In this document: positions 30,386 through 42,456 of the stretch, in pieces
How the letters are laid out: each line of letters starts with the position of its first letter
Numbering within the stretch: the stretch's first letter is position 1
From: Nostoc cf. commune SO-36
Lineage (GTDB): Bacteria > Cyanobacteriota > Cyanobacteriia > Cyanobacteriales > Nostocaceae
NCBI RefSeq assembly: GCF_023734775.1
Contig: NZ_AP025732.1
Location: 3,044,501-3,108,500 of the forward strand
Direction of reading: 5' to 3'
Length of the DNA stretch: 64,000 nt
Translations under genes and position numbers: made by a program
The notes under the pieces: generated by a model
What the model was told of the DNA's origin: nothing
What the model saw: only the letters and a program-made list of their open reading frames with translations
The model's database searches: none

Positions 30386-31570
30386 ATGCATATAATTAAA
30401 AAAATATTCGTATTTCCACGAATTATTTACTTTTTGATGCCAATTATAGTTATCAGCTTTGTATTCACAAATTTACTCTCAAATGCTGTTGAAGTAAGTA
30501 GCATAGAATTTATCGGGGAAGCAACTTTACCAAAAGGTTTAATATTGCGAAAAACTGAAATTGGAGGTTTATCTGGAGTTGCGTATAATGCAAAAAACAA
30601 CCTTTATTACACTATCTCCGATGATCGTGGACAAAAAGCGGCAGCTCGTTTATACACTTTAAAAATTGACTTAAGCAAAGGTTCTCTAGAAAAGGGTAAA
30701 GTTGTTCCTGTCAGCGTTACCACGTTATTAAATGAAAATGGTCAAACATTTCGCGCTGGTGAAAGTGATACAGAAGGTATTGCGTTAACTAATAAAGAAA
30801 CTGTGTTTATTTCATCTGAAGGTGATGCTGCAAGATTAATTAATCCTTTTATTAAAGAGTTTTCGCTATCTTCTGGCAAAGAAATTGTAACACTCCCCAT
30901 ACCAAATAAATTTTTGCCAGATAAAACTGGTCAACAAGGTATCCGCAACAATTTGGCTTTTGAAAGCCTCACCATCACGCCCGATAACAAGCATCTATTT
31001 ACAGCTACCGAAAATGCTCTAATTCAAGATGGTGTAACAGCTAAACCTAATGTCGGCAGCCCTTGCCGCATTTTGCAATATAACTTACTCAATAACCAGC
31101 CAGAAAAAGAATTTCTTTACCAAACTGAACCAGTTTCCCCCTTTTTGAATGTAACTGGCAAATTCGCTAGTGGATTACCCGATTTGATTGCTCTCGATAA
31201 TCAAGGACACTTCCTAAGTTTAGAACGCTCTTTTACTGGTTTAGGATTTGCTATTTCGCTATTTCAGGTTTCTTTAGAAGGAGCCAATGATATTCATAAT
31301 ATTGACAGCCTTTTAGCAGTTGATTCCAAAAACATTAAACCAGTTCAAAAAAAACTGCTGTTAGATTTGAGAAAACTAGATGTACTGTTAGATAACATCG
31401 AAGGCTTAACTCTTGGCCCTAAACTATCCGATGGGCAGCAATCATTAATTCTTATCAGTGATAACAATTTTAACTCTCTACAACGCACCCAGATACTAGC
31501 CTTTAAAATTAAAATTGAAACTCCGCTAATTAGATTATTACGTCGTTTACTTCCGAATCTTAACTTTTAA
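30386..31570 (+). CDS. Secreted esterase-like protein of the phytase-like family
   Basis: About 394 residues from the ATG at 30386; a GTG at 30362 is less likely. The N terminus has a signal peptide or anchor (IIYFLMPIIVISFVFTNLL). The body shows beta-propeller-like motifs of the esterase-like/phytase family: GGLSGVAYNAKNNLYYTISD, SDTEGIALTNKETVFISSEGD, NLAFESLTITPD and NIEGLTLGP, with conserved acidic residues. It should act outside the plasma membrane on phosphoesters; actual substrate unknown. Confidence 0.82.
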   Translation: MHIIKKIFVFPRIIYFLMPIIVISFVFTNLLSNAVEVSSIEFIGEATLPKGLILRKTEIGGLSGVAYNAKNNLYYTISDDRGQKAAARLYTLKIDLSKGSLEKGKVVPVSVTTLLNENGQTFRAGESDTEGIALTNKETVFISSEGDAARLINPFIKEFSLSSGKEIVTLPIPNKFLPDKTGQQGIRNNLAFESLTITPDNKHLFTATENALIQDGVTAKPNVGSPCRILQYNLLNNQPEKEFLYQTEPVSPFLNVTGKFASGLPDLIALDNQGHFLSLERSFTGLGFAISLFQVSLEGANDIHNIDSLLAVDSKNIKPVQKKLLLDLRKLDVLLDNIEGLTLGPKLSDGQQSLILISDNNFNSLQRTQILAFKIKIETPLIRLLRRLLPNLNF

Positions 31571-31865
31571 CTGTATACAGGTGAAGGGGCGATTGTACCT
31601 TCACCGCTATTTACTTTTTTCTGATTATTCCTGTGTATTCACGGAATCTACTAGGCAAGTTTATCTAGTCTGTTTGTAGTTTCCGTGTAATTTCTCAGCC
31701 GTAATCCTTAATAAATATGTTACACAATATTTAGAAGTTATTGCAGAGAGATCAAACACAATTACAGAAGATAATTAATTTTCTCAAAATTCTGATATTT
31801 TTTAGATTTAAGTTTAATAATTAGCGAGACTTATTAAAATGTTTTGCCAAAAATATTTTTCATAA
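31571..31865. other. A+T-rich intergenic region before the kinase pair
   Basis: 295 bases with no coding frame and no repeat I recognise. It is very A+T-rich near 31780-31860 and probably carries the promoter of the kinase gene. Confidence 0.4.
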
Positions 31866-33497
31866 ATGATTTTTATGCTAGAAAATAAAATTGAGAGTAT
31901 GGTAGGGCAAAAAGCAGAAGTAGACGATTACATAGGACAATTTTTAAATAATCGTTATTTAATCAAAGATTTGATTGGCAAAGGGGGAATGGGCAGAGTT
32001 TATCTAGCTGAAGATACCGCTAAAGATGGTATGCCGATCGCAATCAAAATCTTATCACTTAGTTTAGCAAACCAACAAATGTCCCAACGCTTTGCTAGAG
32101 AGATTTATATTGGCGCTCAATTGGGCCGCAAAAGTAAACATATTGTTCGGATCTTAAGTTATGGCGTTACTGAGGATAAAACTCCATTTTATGTCATGGA
32201 ATACCTCAAAGGAAAAAATCTCAAGCAAATTCTTAAAATTCAACCTTTAACATTATCGAAGTTTTTGAAAATTTGTAATCAGATTTGTTTAGGCTTACAA
32301 TGTGCCCACGAAGGTATCAGCCTTAAAGGAGAAATTTCTCCTATTGTTCATAGGGATATTAAACCAGAAAATATATTTATTGCTGAAGATAGTAAAGAAG
32401 GAGAAATTGTTAAAATACTAGATTTTGGGATTGCCAAATTTCTTACAGAGCGAAGTGGGATGACTCTCACAGATTCTTTTATTGGCAGTTTACCTTATTG
32501 TTCTCCAGAACACATGGAAGGACGCAAACTGCTAGATGTCCGCTCCGATATTTACAGTTTGGGAGTATTAATGTTTGAGATGCTGGCAGGTAAACATCCA
32601 TTTCAAACAAAAAGTAACTCCTTTGGTACTTGGTATCAAGCACATCGCTTTCAAATGCCGCCTACAGTTGAACAAGTCAATCCGCAAGTCAAAATACCGC
32701 AGTTATTAGAAAAAATATTGATGAGTTGTTTGGCGAAAGAAGTAAGCGAACGCCCTCAAAATATAAACCAAATATTAGAGGATTTACAAAAGGTTAATAT
32801 TCAATTTAATAGTTCTATCCCTAGCAATAATGATGACATTAGCAAAGACTCGTTTCCAGTTCAATTAGTCCCAGCAACTTTATTATCAGAAAAAGAGTGT
32901 TTGCAAAAAAAATGGCCTAAAAATAAACCAATTGCGCCAATTGGTTTTCCCCATTTACTACATACGACTCAAAGACCTATACCGACTTTTTGGGCAATGT
33001 TGCCAAAACAAGATATTACAAAGTTTTTAGATAACATACATGGTACTGAATTTCTTAGCAAAACGAATATGTACCCGATGCTATTGTGGTTAACAGTATT
33101 ATACGATACTCAACCTTCTATGAGTAAATGGCTGCCTTATTTTCTAGATTTGAAAGATAGTAAAGGGCAAAATATAGCACGTAGTTTAGCGGAAGTAGGT
33201 TATTACCATCTACTATTTTTTGCCATAGAAGATCCAACCCGTTGCTCTCATGTAAAAACTTTAAGCCTTACGGCTAAACAACGCCAGAAACTTATAGATT
33301 GCCTAGATATGAATCAATATTCAAATGAATCAATGCTATCTAGCCAAACAAAAAACCTTTTAAGAACTGATTATGAAAAGCTTAAGTTAGACATATTACA
33401 AAAGTTAGCCGCAGAGAAAAAAACTGAGACAGAAAGTTTAAAAAATTGGATGGATAAATTTTTTGAGGTTTTTTTAAAACTTTTATCATGTCCTTAA
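31866..33497 (+). CDS. Serine/threonine protein kinase with unknown C-terminal domain
   Basis: 543 residues. Residues 25-300 are a Hanks-type kinase: glycine loop IGKGGMGRVYLAED, VAE-type Lys in IAIKIL, catalytic loop IVHRDIKPENIF, DFGIAKF and APE-equivalent CSPEHM. All key residues are present. Residues 340-530 form a separate domain (KNKPIAPIGFPHLLHTT, YPMLLWLTVLYDTQPS, WLPYFLDL) shared with the next kinase but not recognised as a known family. No membrane span except perhaps the last residues. An alternative ATG lies at 31875. Confidence 0.92.
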   Translation: MIFMLENKIESMVGQKAEVDDYIGQFLNNRYLIKDLIGKGGMGRVYLAEDTAKDGMPIAIKILSLSLANQQMSQRFAREIYIGAQLGRKSKHIVRILSYGVTEDKTPFYVMEYLKGKNLKQILKIQPLTLSKFLKICNQICLGLQCAHEGISLKGEISPIVHRDIKPENIFIAEDSKEGEIVKILDFGIAKFLTERSGMTLTDSFIGSLPYCSPEHMEGRKLLDVRSDIYSLGVLMFEMLAGKHPFQTKSNSFGTWYQAHRFQMPPTVEQVNPQVKIPQLLEKILMSCLAKEVSERPQNINQILEDLQKVNIQFNSSIPSNNDDISKDSFPVQLVPATLLSEKECLQKKWPKNKPIAPIGFPHLLHTTQRPIPTFWAMLPKQDITKFLDNIHGTEFLSKTNMYPMLLWLTVLYDTQPSMSKWLPYFLDLKDSKGQNIARSLAEVGYYHLLFFAIEDPTRCSHVKTLSLTAKQRQKLIDCLDMNQYSNESMLSSQTKNLLRTDYEKLKLDILQKLAAEKKTETESLKNWMDKFFEVFLKLLSCP

Positions 33498-33595
33498 AAG
33501 TATTTTCTCAAATGGCTTGTCCAATTAGCTAATGATATTTTTATGTATATATTGCTAAATTTAAATAGGCTTAACAGCAAGCAGAGGTAAGCAAA

Positions 33596-35120
33596 GTGAA
33601 TCAGAGCTTATTTACATCTTCAAGTAGTACGGGCTTGCTTGCCAATCGTTATCAACTCAAGCAATTAATTGGTAGCGGTGGTATGGGTGAAGTTTTTTTA
33701 GCAAATGATATTTTGTTAGGAGGCATACCAGTTGCTGTCAAGTTTTTGACTAAAACTGTTATCAATAACAAGATGCAACAAGACTTTGCTCGTGAAGCTT
33801 TAATGAGTGCGGCTTTGAGTCAAAAGAGCATACATATAGTGCGGGCGTATGATTATGGCGTGAATGAGAAAGGAAAACCATATTACGTCATGGAATATCT
33901 ATGCGGTAAAAGTTTAAAGGATTTAATTCCGCTACCCCTGGATATATTTTTGACTCTCTGTCGCCAAATTTGTTTGGGCTTACAGTGTGCCCATCAAGGT
34001 ATTAACATTGATGGGCAAATTTGTCCGTTAGTACATAGAGATATCAAGCCTGCTAATATATTAGTTATTCCTGATCCGATATTGGGTCAATTAGTTAAAA
34101 TTCTCGATTTCGGGATTGCTAGATTTTTAAATTATGCATCAACAGCTAGTACAAGTAGTGGATTTAATGGTACTTTACCCTACTGTTCTCCAGAACAACT
34201 AGACGGAGAAAAATTAGATAGTCGCTCTGATATTTATAGTCTGGGTGTGATGATGTTTGAGATGCTTACAGGTAAAAAACCTTGGCAACCAGAAACTGAT
34301 TACTTTGGTGCTTGGTATAAAGCACATCAATTTGAACAACCAAAAGCGATCGCAGATGTTAAACCCACTCTTAAAATACCTCAAAAGCTAAATGATTTAA
34401 TCATGGCTTGTCTGGCGAAAAAACCTTGCGATCGCCCCCAAAATATCGCTCAAATTTTGCAAGTCTTAAACAGTTTAGAAGAGTCTAATTGTCCCAGTAT
34501 ACCTACAACTCTAGCTTCTAGTTCAAACTTTAGCCGTCCTTTTGATTCAGGTTTACCAATCACATTAGAACAAAGCTGCCGTAAACTTTTGTGGCCTGAA
34601 AATAAACCAATTCAAGAAATTGTTTTTCCTCAGCTTCTAAACACCGCACAAGGAGCCATAACGGCATTATGGTTGATGTTGTCTAAACAAGAAATTAAAA
34701 ATTATGCCGTTTCTACCCGTTACAACCGATTTATGTTCATAACATCCCCTCACCCAATGTTGCTGTGGGTAACTGTACTCTACAATCGGCAATTACCTCC
34801 TAAGTGGCTACCGTGCTACTTAGATATGCAAAAATCCCCAAAATCTTAAGCTGGTAAGTTTCCTGGCTGAAAATGAACACTATCCTTTGATTTTCTTTAC
34901 TTTAGAAGCACCACATTCCTGCACCAACCTTCTTAGTAGTCGCATCGAGCCAACTCAGCGACAAATGTTGAAAAGCTGGGTACAGCAGAGCCACAGTCTA
35001 CCACCCGCTTCTCAACCCCAGTTGAGCAAACAGCTATTAAAGCAACAGTATAAACAAATGCAATCCCGGATATTGCAGCATCTGGAATCAGAGCCACAGG
35101 TTGTATTATCAAGGTTTTAA
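33596..35120 (+). CDS. Second serine/threonine kinase with the same C-terminal domain, one frameshift
   Basis: GTG start at 33596 after an AGAGG-type ribosome site. The kinase domain is complete (GSGGMGEVFLAND, VAVKFL, LVHRDIKPANIL, DFGIARF). The C-terminal domain repeats the pattern of the neighbour: ENKPIQEIVFPQLLNTAQ, HPMLLWVTVLYNRQLPP, WLPCYLDM. The frame stops at 34849, but a one-base change in an A run near 34832 rejoins it to SFLAENEHYPLIFFTLEAPH and on to 35120. The two kinases are clearly tandem duplicates, separated by about 100 bases. Confidence 0.9.
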
Positions 35121-35231
35121 CGAAAAAATTACACCTTGGTAGAGACGGGTCAAAAATAATTTCTAATTCCCAACTCCAAAACGCTTGACAAGTAGAAAAA
35201 AAATAGTGATAATAACAAAGTTGACAAACAA

Positions 35232-35305
35232 GGGACTGTAGTTCAATTGGTTAGAGCACCGCCCTGTCACGGCGGAAGTTGCGGGTTCGAGCCCCGTCAG
35301 TCCCG
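35232..35305 (+). tRNA. tRNA-Asp (anticodon GTC)
   Basis: 74 bases fold into a full cloverleaf: acceptor GGGACTG with CAGTCCC, D-arm GTTC...GAGC, anticodon stem CCGCC/GGCGG around CTGTCAC (anticodon GTC), and T-arm GCGGG-TTCGAGC-CCCGT, discriminator G. CCA is not encoded. Confidence 0.97.
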
Positions 35306-35317
35306 TTCTAAATTTAT

Positions 35318-35545
35318 CAAACAGAATTCAGGAGTCAGGAGCCAGAATGGGCTAAACGCCCCGCTACCGCTAACAGAATTGAATTCTATGCGACTAGTAG
35401 ATGAATAAACGGGTTTAAAACCCCAGACGCTCGATAGCACAGCGTTAGCGACGCAGGAGCGTCTGACTCGCTTGCCGCCGGCGCTATCGTCTGCACGGTG
35501 TCTACAATTGGTTGGGGTCTGAATCCCCATCCAATTTATTCTGAC
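35318..35545. repeat. Cluster of dispersed repeats downstream of tRNA-Asp
   Basis: The part 35318-35395 is the inverted partner of the repeat at 322-390. It is followed by GGGTTTAAAACCCC and a palindrome-rich block (GCTCGATAGC, AGACGCTC/GAGCGTCTG). An open frame on the minus strand here is a by-product of the repeats. Position beside a tRNA gene was considered as an integration site, but no integrase or att-type repeat was found. Confidence 0.7.
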
Positions 35546-35703
35546 TCCTGAATTCTGACTTCTGAATTCTTCTTCAAGAGTAATAAATCACCGACCCGAA
35601 CTTCGGTGATTTTTGATTTTGAATTCCCCAAAAGGATTGACTCAGAATTCAAGATTTGAATATAAGCTACATTTATCATGCTTTGCGAAAGAGAGAATTA
35701 ACT

Positions 35704-37149
35704 GTGACTGTTAGAGTCCGTATTGCGCCGAGTCCAACCGGAAATTTGCATATTGGTACAGCTAGAACGGCTGTATTTAACTGGTTATTTGCCCGCCACC
35801 ACGGTGGGAAATTTATACTGCGAATAGAAGACACAGATTTAGAGCGATCGCGTCCCGAATACACCGACAATATTCTGGAAGGATTGCGCTGGCTAGGACT
35901 GAACTGGGATGAAGGGCCATTTTTCCAATCCCAACGTCTGGATCTTTATAAAGAAGCAGTCCAAAAACTACTAGATCAAGGATTAGCCTATCGCTGCTAC
36001 ACCACTTCTGAAGAACTAGAGACTTTAAGAGAAGCTCAGAAAGCTAGAGGTGAGGCTCCTCGTTATGACAACCGTCACCGCAATCTCACCCCAGAGCAAC
36101 GCGCCGCTTATGAAGCAGAAGGTCGCTCCTTTGTAATCCGCTTCAAAATCGAAGATGGGCGAGAAATTGTCTGGAACGACCTAGTAAGGGGAAAGATGTC
36201 TTGGCGAGGTAGCGATTTAGGTGGTGATATGGTCATCGCCCGTGCCTCAGAAGAAGGAAGCGGTCAACCTTTATACAACTTTGTCGTTGTAGTGGATGAC
36301 ATCGATATGCAAATCACCCATGTCATTCGGGGAGAAGACCACATTGCCAATACCGCCAAGCAAATTCTGCTGTATGAAGCAATGGGTGCAAAAATTCCAG
36401 AGTTCTCCCACACGCCGCTGATTTTGAACATGGAAGGGCGCAAGCTTTCTAAGCGAGATGGTGTCACTTCTATTTCTGACTTTCAGCAAATGGGCTTTAC
36501 TGCTGAAGGCTTAGTAAATTACATGACATTGTTGGGTTGGTCGCCACCAGACTCGACACAAGAAATATTTACCTTAGAAGAAGCAGCGAAAGAATTTGGT
36601 TTTGAGCGTGTAAATAAAGCAGGTGCAAAGTTTGACTGGGACAAACTAGATTGGTTGAACAGTCAGTATATCCACAAGACGCCAGTAGATAAACTCACAG
36701 ATTTACTCATACCTTATTGGCAAGCAGCTGGGTATAAATTTGATGATGGAAGAGAACGCCCTTGGTTAGAACAGCTAGTAACTTTAATTAGCCAGAGTTT
36801 GACTCGTTTAGTAGATGCAGTACCTCAAAGCCAACTGTTTTTTACTGACACAGTTGAATTTAGCGACGAAGGTAGTACACAACTGAAGCAAGAAGGTTCT
36901 ACTGCTGTCCTTGAGGCGATTGTCACAGCCTTAGAAAATCAGCCTCAACTCTCAGAAGCCTTTGCCCAGGACATTATTAAGCAAGTCGTAAAAGAGCAAA
37001 AAGTCAAAAAAGGCTTAGTAATGCGATCGCTCAGAGCAGCCTTAACTGGAGATGTTCATGGCCCCGACCTCATACAATCTTGGTTACTACTAAATCAGAT
37101 TGGTTTAGATAAGCCACGCTTGAGTAGGGCAATAACAGAAGCTAATTAG
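35704..37149 (+). CDS. gltX: Glutamyl-tRNA synthetase
   Basis: 481 residues from the GTG at 35704 ([18 protein letters not shown]). An upstream start at 35656 would add a non-conserved tail and is rejected. The class I motifs are HIGH-type [14 protein letters not shown] and KMSKS-type [12 protein letters not shown]. Length matches the family. The enzyme charges tRNA-Glu; in cyanobacteria it usually also charges tRNA-Gln, to be amidated by GatCAB, and glutamyl-tRNA also feeds chlorophyll synthesis. The frame is intact. Confidence 0.96.
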   Translation: MTVRVRIAPSPTGNLHIGTARTAVFNWLFARHHGGKFILRIEDTDLERSRPEYTDNILEGLRWLGLNWDEGPFFQSQRLDLYKEAVQKLLDQGLAYRCYTTSEELETLREAQKARGEAPRYDNRHRNLTPEQRAAYEAEGRSFVIRFKIEDGREIVWNDLVRGKMSWRGSDLGGDMVIARASEEGSGQPLYNFVVVVDDIDMQITHVIRGEDHIANTAKQILLYEAMGAKIPEFSHTPLILNMEGRKLSKRDGVTSISDFQQMGFTAEGLVNYMTLLGWSPPDSTQEIFTLEEAAKEFGFERVNKAGAKFDWDKLDWLNSQYIHKTPVDKLTDLLIPYWQAAGYKFDDGRERPWLEQLVTLISQSLTRLVDAVPQSQLFFTDTVEFSDEGSTQLKQEGSTAVLEAIVTALENQPQLSEAFAQDIIKQVVKEQKVKKGLVMRSLRAALTGDVHGPDLIQSWLLLNQIGLDKPRLSRAITEAN

Positions 37150-37429
37150 CGATTACAACAATTTTTAGATAGGTCTGGGAATGGGGAGTGGTGAGTGAGG
37201 GATTATAAGAATTCTTCCCCCATTCCCCATTCCCTATTCCCTGCTTTCACCCAGAAATATTGGGTTGATCGAGTATAGAGCAACTATAAGAACAAAAAAT
37301 CATTGACTAATTCCTAATGAATTATTCCCAATTTCAAATCTAAAATAGGTAGTCAATTCTCCTCACTTTGGGAACTTGGTGTGTAAAATTCATGTCTTCA
37401 AAAACACTTAGAAGCGAAACGTAATTACA

Positions 37430-37913
37430 ATGCCAACAAAAGCGCTTAATAGAGGGATGAGATTATCGTTCATGATAGTTACGCTGTTGATCACATCGAC
37501 AGTTAATGCTGAGGAAGTGCCAACGATATTTGGAGATGTCACCATTGGCCCTCAGTTTTCCCCAGATCCCCTGACAGTTCGCGGGATGAGTGGTGGTTCA
37601 ATATCTGGGAATCAAGTAGGTGGGAGAAGTGAAACAGCCACTGGCCCTTGCACCGGATTTGTTGATGAAACACCAGACCATACATTAGCGCTAACAAGTA
37701 AATTCGACTACCTGAAGTTGCAACTGCAAAGTCCTGAAGACACCACCTTGATTATCAAGGGGCCCGGTGGTACTTGGTGTAATGACGATTTTGAAGGCAA
37801 AAATGCTGGCATTATTGGTGAATGGCTGGCTGGAACTTACCAAGTTTGGGTTGGTTCCTACGAAAAAAGACAAGTATCTTCCTTACACGATACAAATTAC
37901 AGAAGTTAAGTAG
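37430..37913 (+). CDS. Secreted protein of unknown function, one indel near the end
   Basis: About 160 residues. A signal peptide is visible (LSFMIVTLLITSTVNAEE). The mature part has SGNQVGGRSETATGPC, CTGFVDETPDHTLAL, LIIKGPGGTWCNDD and GTYQVWVGSYEK, resembling small beta-sandwich secreted proteins. Two Cys (CTGF and WCND) could form a disulfide. One extra A in the GAAAAAAGAC run near 37865 changes the end; corrected, it reads YEKDKYLPYTIQITEVK and stops at 37913. Confidence 0.75.
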
Positions 37914-38295
37914 GGCATTGAAAAGAGGCACAAAGGGGTGTTGTTTTTACTGAGGAAAAAATTCTTTCTTCCTTGCTCCCTCATCTCCCCCACAATTATG
38001 ATTGAGAGAGGCTGGAACGGCACGAGGAGCATTGTGGAAAAATTCTCCATGTCTTTGCATCCTGTTTTGCTCCCTTTTCTCGTGCGATTTTGTATTAAAA
38101 TTAAGTTAACTTTGATTAAGACTTCTTGTTGGCATTGCCATAATGCCCTAACCGCTTTATGGCAGTGCATATAAGAGATCAAATTACACAAAATGGATTT
38201 ATAAACATCCGTTTAAACAGCTTAATAGTGGCAGAGTGATGAACATTCGGTTACTAAGGCTGATGAATTGTATAGGCATCTAGAGGCAAATTAAC
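37914..38295. other. Intergenic region upstream of ftsH
   Basis: 382 bases with no supported gene. Short frames on both strands (around 37938-38174) have no protein-like character. It probably contains the ftsH promoter and leader; the last 60 bases are A+T-rich. Confidence 0.4.
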
Positions 38296-40183
<1,888 letters not shown>

Positions 40184-40235
40184 TATTTGACTCCTTTCCG
40201 GCTACTATCTGGAAATGAGTAAAGTGACAAAAAAT

Positions 40236-40268
40236 AAAATGAGGATGGTATACTCCAACCTCATTTTT
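40236..40268 (+). terminator. Terminator after ftsH
   Basis: AAAATGAGG and CCTCATTTTTT form a stem with an inner TGG/CCA pairing, followed by a T run, 53 bases after the ftsH stop. It fits a factor-independent terminator on the plus strand. Confidence 0.75.
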
Positions 40269-40333
40269 TGCGTTTTTTCAGTGTTAGGAAGTTTCTAATT
40301 TTAAAATTATCAAAATTTATGAACCTATAAACT

Positions 40334-41019
40334 CTATAACAAACCTTGTTTTTTCAACTTAGCTAGCGCATCTTCAGCAGCAGCTTTTTCTGCATCTTTT
40401 TATTGCGTCCCCTACCTTCTCCATAAATCTTTTCATCTACCAATACTTTGGCTATGAATTCTGGCGCGTGAGAAGGGCCTCCTATTTGTTCTGTAAAATA
40501 TTTGGGGGGATTCGGAGTAATGTTGCGTTGCACCCATTCTTGAAAGCGATTTTTTGAGTCTACATTAGAACGAGACACAACTATATGCTTAGGATCTACA
40601 GAATCAAATAGCGGTTCTATAATTGCGCGAACTGCTTCAATATTGGAATCATTATCTAAATAGAAAGCACCAAGTACAGCTTCAAAGGTGCTACTGAGCA
40701 AATTAGGATTTTGGAAGCCTCCGTCTCGAATAGCGCCTTTTCCTAACCGCATCCTAAAGTCTAAACCTACCTCCTCGGCGAACTTTGCTAATTGTTTCTC
40801 ATCTACCAACGCCGAACGCCGCCGTGTTAATTCATCTTCTCCCATTTCTGGGTGACAACTGTATAGATACTCACCACTTAAGAAATTCAGCAAAGCATCA
40901 CCGAGGAATTCTAAGCGTTCATTGTGTTCGCCTTCTCCGGGGTTTTCATGGACATAAGAACGGTGGGTAAGTGCTTGTCGTAAAAGTTTTTCATTATGAA
41001 ATATTAGAAGTTTGTGCAT
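40334..41019 (-). CDS. rnc: Ribonuclease III, one frameshift near the C terminus
   Basis: Restored length about 228 residues. The catalytic signature is NERLEFLGDALLNFL near residue 35, with the second acidic motif in TFEAVLGAFYLD. The C-terminal double-stranded RNA-binding domain runs from NRFQEWVQRN to GRGRNKK. The frame runs out at 40363 because of one indel in an A run; corrected, it continues DAEKAAAEDALAKLKKQGLL to the stop at 40334. RNase III processes rRNA precursors and other double-stranded RNA. Cyanobacteria often have more than one copy. Confidence 0.93.
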
Positions 41020-41087
41020 TTTATCTTATGTCTTGTTGCAGAAATTGACTGTTGGGAAAATTGACAATTGTTTTTTGTTCAGACATG

Positions 41088-41112
41088 AAAACACCGCAAA
41101 TTGCGGTGTTTT
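41088..41112. terminator. Hairpin ACACCGC/GCGGTGT
   Basis: AAACACCGCAAATTGCGGTG followed by TTTT is a near-perfect short stem with T and A runs on the two sides. Located between rnc and the NYN gene. Confidence 0.6.
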
Positions 41113-41115
41113 GGG

Positions 41116-41146
41116 AAAACCCAGTTTTTTATTTGACTGGGTTTTT
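41116..41146 (-). terminator. Terminator of the NYN gene
   Basis: On the minus strand AAAAACCCAG pairs with CTGGGTTTT and is followed by a further T-containing tract. It sits 11 bases after the NYN stop, consistent with a factor-independent terminator for that gene. Confidence 0.7.
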
Positions 41147-41156
41147 CAAAGCTATT

Positions 41157-41942
41157 TTATGCAGCCAACATATCTAACTCAGTTAAAAATAACTCATGAT
41201 TTTGTTTTCTGACTTTGCCATCCTTGACAGCAACATCAATAAACTGGCTAAAATTCTTAAATCTCTTGCCATTAGCTGTAGAAATAGATGAGCATCCTTG
41301 ATATTTATCACAAAGTTGACGCATCAATTTATCAATACTACCAAATACGGTAGGTTTACCTTGGTTTGAAAGAGTATTGATAGCTTCAATTAGATACTCT
41401 ATAGCCTCTTTGCAATTAATCTGAGACATAAGAGTCGTGTTTTGAGCTTGAGTCTTATTGTTAGTTAATCTGGGTAAATCATCTAAAAAGTAAAATTCAT
41501 CAGCCAATTCTTTCAGCTTTTGTTTTACATTACCTTTTTGAGCAAGAATGATGGCTTGTTTCCCTAATTTTTGCAGATTATGAACTAATTTTATAAAGTC
41601 TCCATCTCCTGATATGATCATAATTATATCTGGAGACATATTGCTGTGAATATCCCCTAAGCAATCAGCTATTAATTGGTTATCTGCACTATCTTTTAAA
41701 GGACAAGGAACATTAAGACAGTTAAAAAGATTACCGAAATCATCCTTTACAGAAACTTGATCTTGACACTGTGCATTGTAGTAAACTTTTGCACTAATTA
41801 CACGTCCTTTGGATTGTGCTAAATCCAACAATGATTTAGCCTGAGATGGACTTAATTTAGCATTTTGATAATCCCAATATATGGAAATTAGAGGTAGCTG
41901 CTGGCTTGCTTGTTTTTTGGAAAATTGATTAGCGTGTGGCAT
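41157..41942 (-). CDS. NYN-domain (LabA/DUF88-type) putative RNase
   Basis: 261 residues. The N-terminal NYN domain of the PIN-like superfamily has YWDYQNAKL (first Asp and Asn), CPLKDSADNQLIADC and IIMIISGDGDFIKLVHNL, which supply the acidic metal-binding residues. After a linker, residues 165-260 look like a LOTUS/OST-HTH-type helical domain (KPTVFGSIDKLMRQLCDKY, FKNFSQFIDVA), which would bind RNA. Cyanobacterial relatives include LabA, involved in clock output. No operon partner. Confidence 0.85.
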   Translation of the reverse strand: MPHANQFSKKQASQQLPLISIYWDYQNAKLSPSQAKSLLDLAQSKGRVISAKVYYNAQCQDQVSVKDDFGNLFNCLNVPCPLKDSADNQLIADCLGDIHSNMSPDIIMIISGDGDFIKLVHNLQKLGKQAIILAQKGNVKQKLKELADEFYFLDDLPRLTNNKTQAQNTTLMSQINCKEAIEYLIEAINTLSNQGKPTVFGSIDKLMRQLCDKYQGCSSISTANGKRFKNFSQFIDVAVKDGKVRKQNHELFLTELDMLAA

Positions 41943-42088
41943 CGTAATGTATCCAGTTATTGTTTGGTAAACTGGACAGCTTCAACAAATTACACATCTG
42001 GCAGTAGGAGGGCTTTATACTGGGAATTTATACTTAAAAAGTACTACCCTGCAATAAAGCTTTGTACTGTCGCTTTCGTTTGGTTCAA

Positions 42089-42274
42089 GTCTCAGCCGTA
42101 GAACTCCTGGCTTCCTACCAAGTTTCGCGTCATCCTTTCCCCTGAGCATTCATCCAAACATCTTGTCTTCCTGTTGAAAGTCTAGTCAATCAGTTGACTT
42201 GACATTTAGCTAAATAATCAGCCGAAGGGATGACACGAAGCTTGGCAGAAAACTAGGAATTCTGCTGCTGAGAC
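42089..42274. repeat. Long imperfect inverted repeat (56-base arms, apical hairpin)
   Basis: Left arm 42089-42144 and right arm 42219-42274 are each 56 bases and are imperfect reverse complements, about three quarters identical by eye. The best part is CCAAGTTTCGCGTCATCC against CCAAGCTTCGTGTCATCC. The 74-base spacer has its own tip hairpin, GTCAATCAGTTGAC. It lies in a 514-base intergenic gap with no gene. It could be a miniature inverted-repeat element or a structured RNA. Confidence 0.75.
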
Positions 42275-42456
42275 AACACCAAAAACCTGCGTTTTAGAGT
42301 GCGGTTGTTTGTTCTGTCTTATGTACAGAGTGACATGGATGACCCTGGATTGTCAATATACTTATTTATGAAGATTTCGTAAAAGCGCTCACCCATATTC
42401 ATGAACTTTAAAAATGTTATATGTATTACTTTAAAATATTTTAGTGAATAAATAAT

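Noticed and set aside
35232..35545. tRNA-Asp as an integration site for a mobile island
   Set aside because: No integrase, no repeat of the tRNA 3' end found in the window, and flanking genes are housekeeping.
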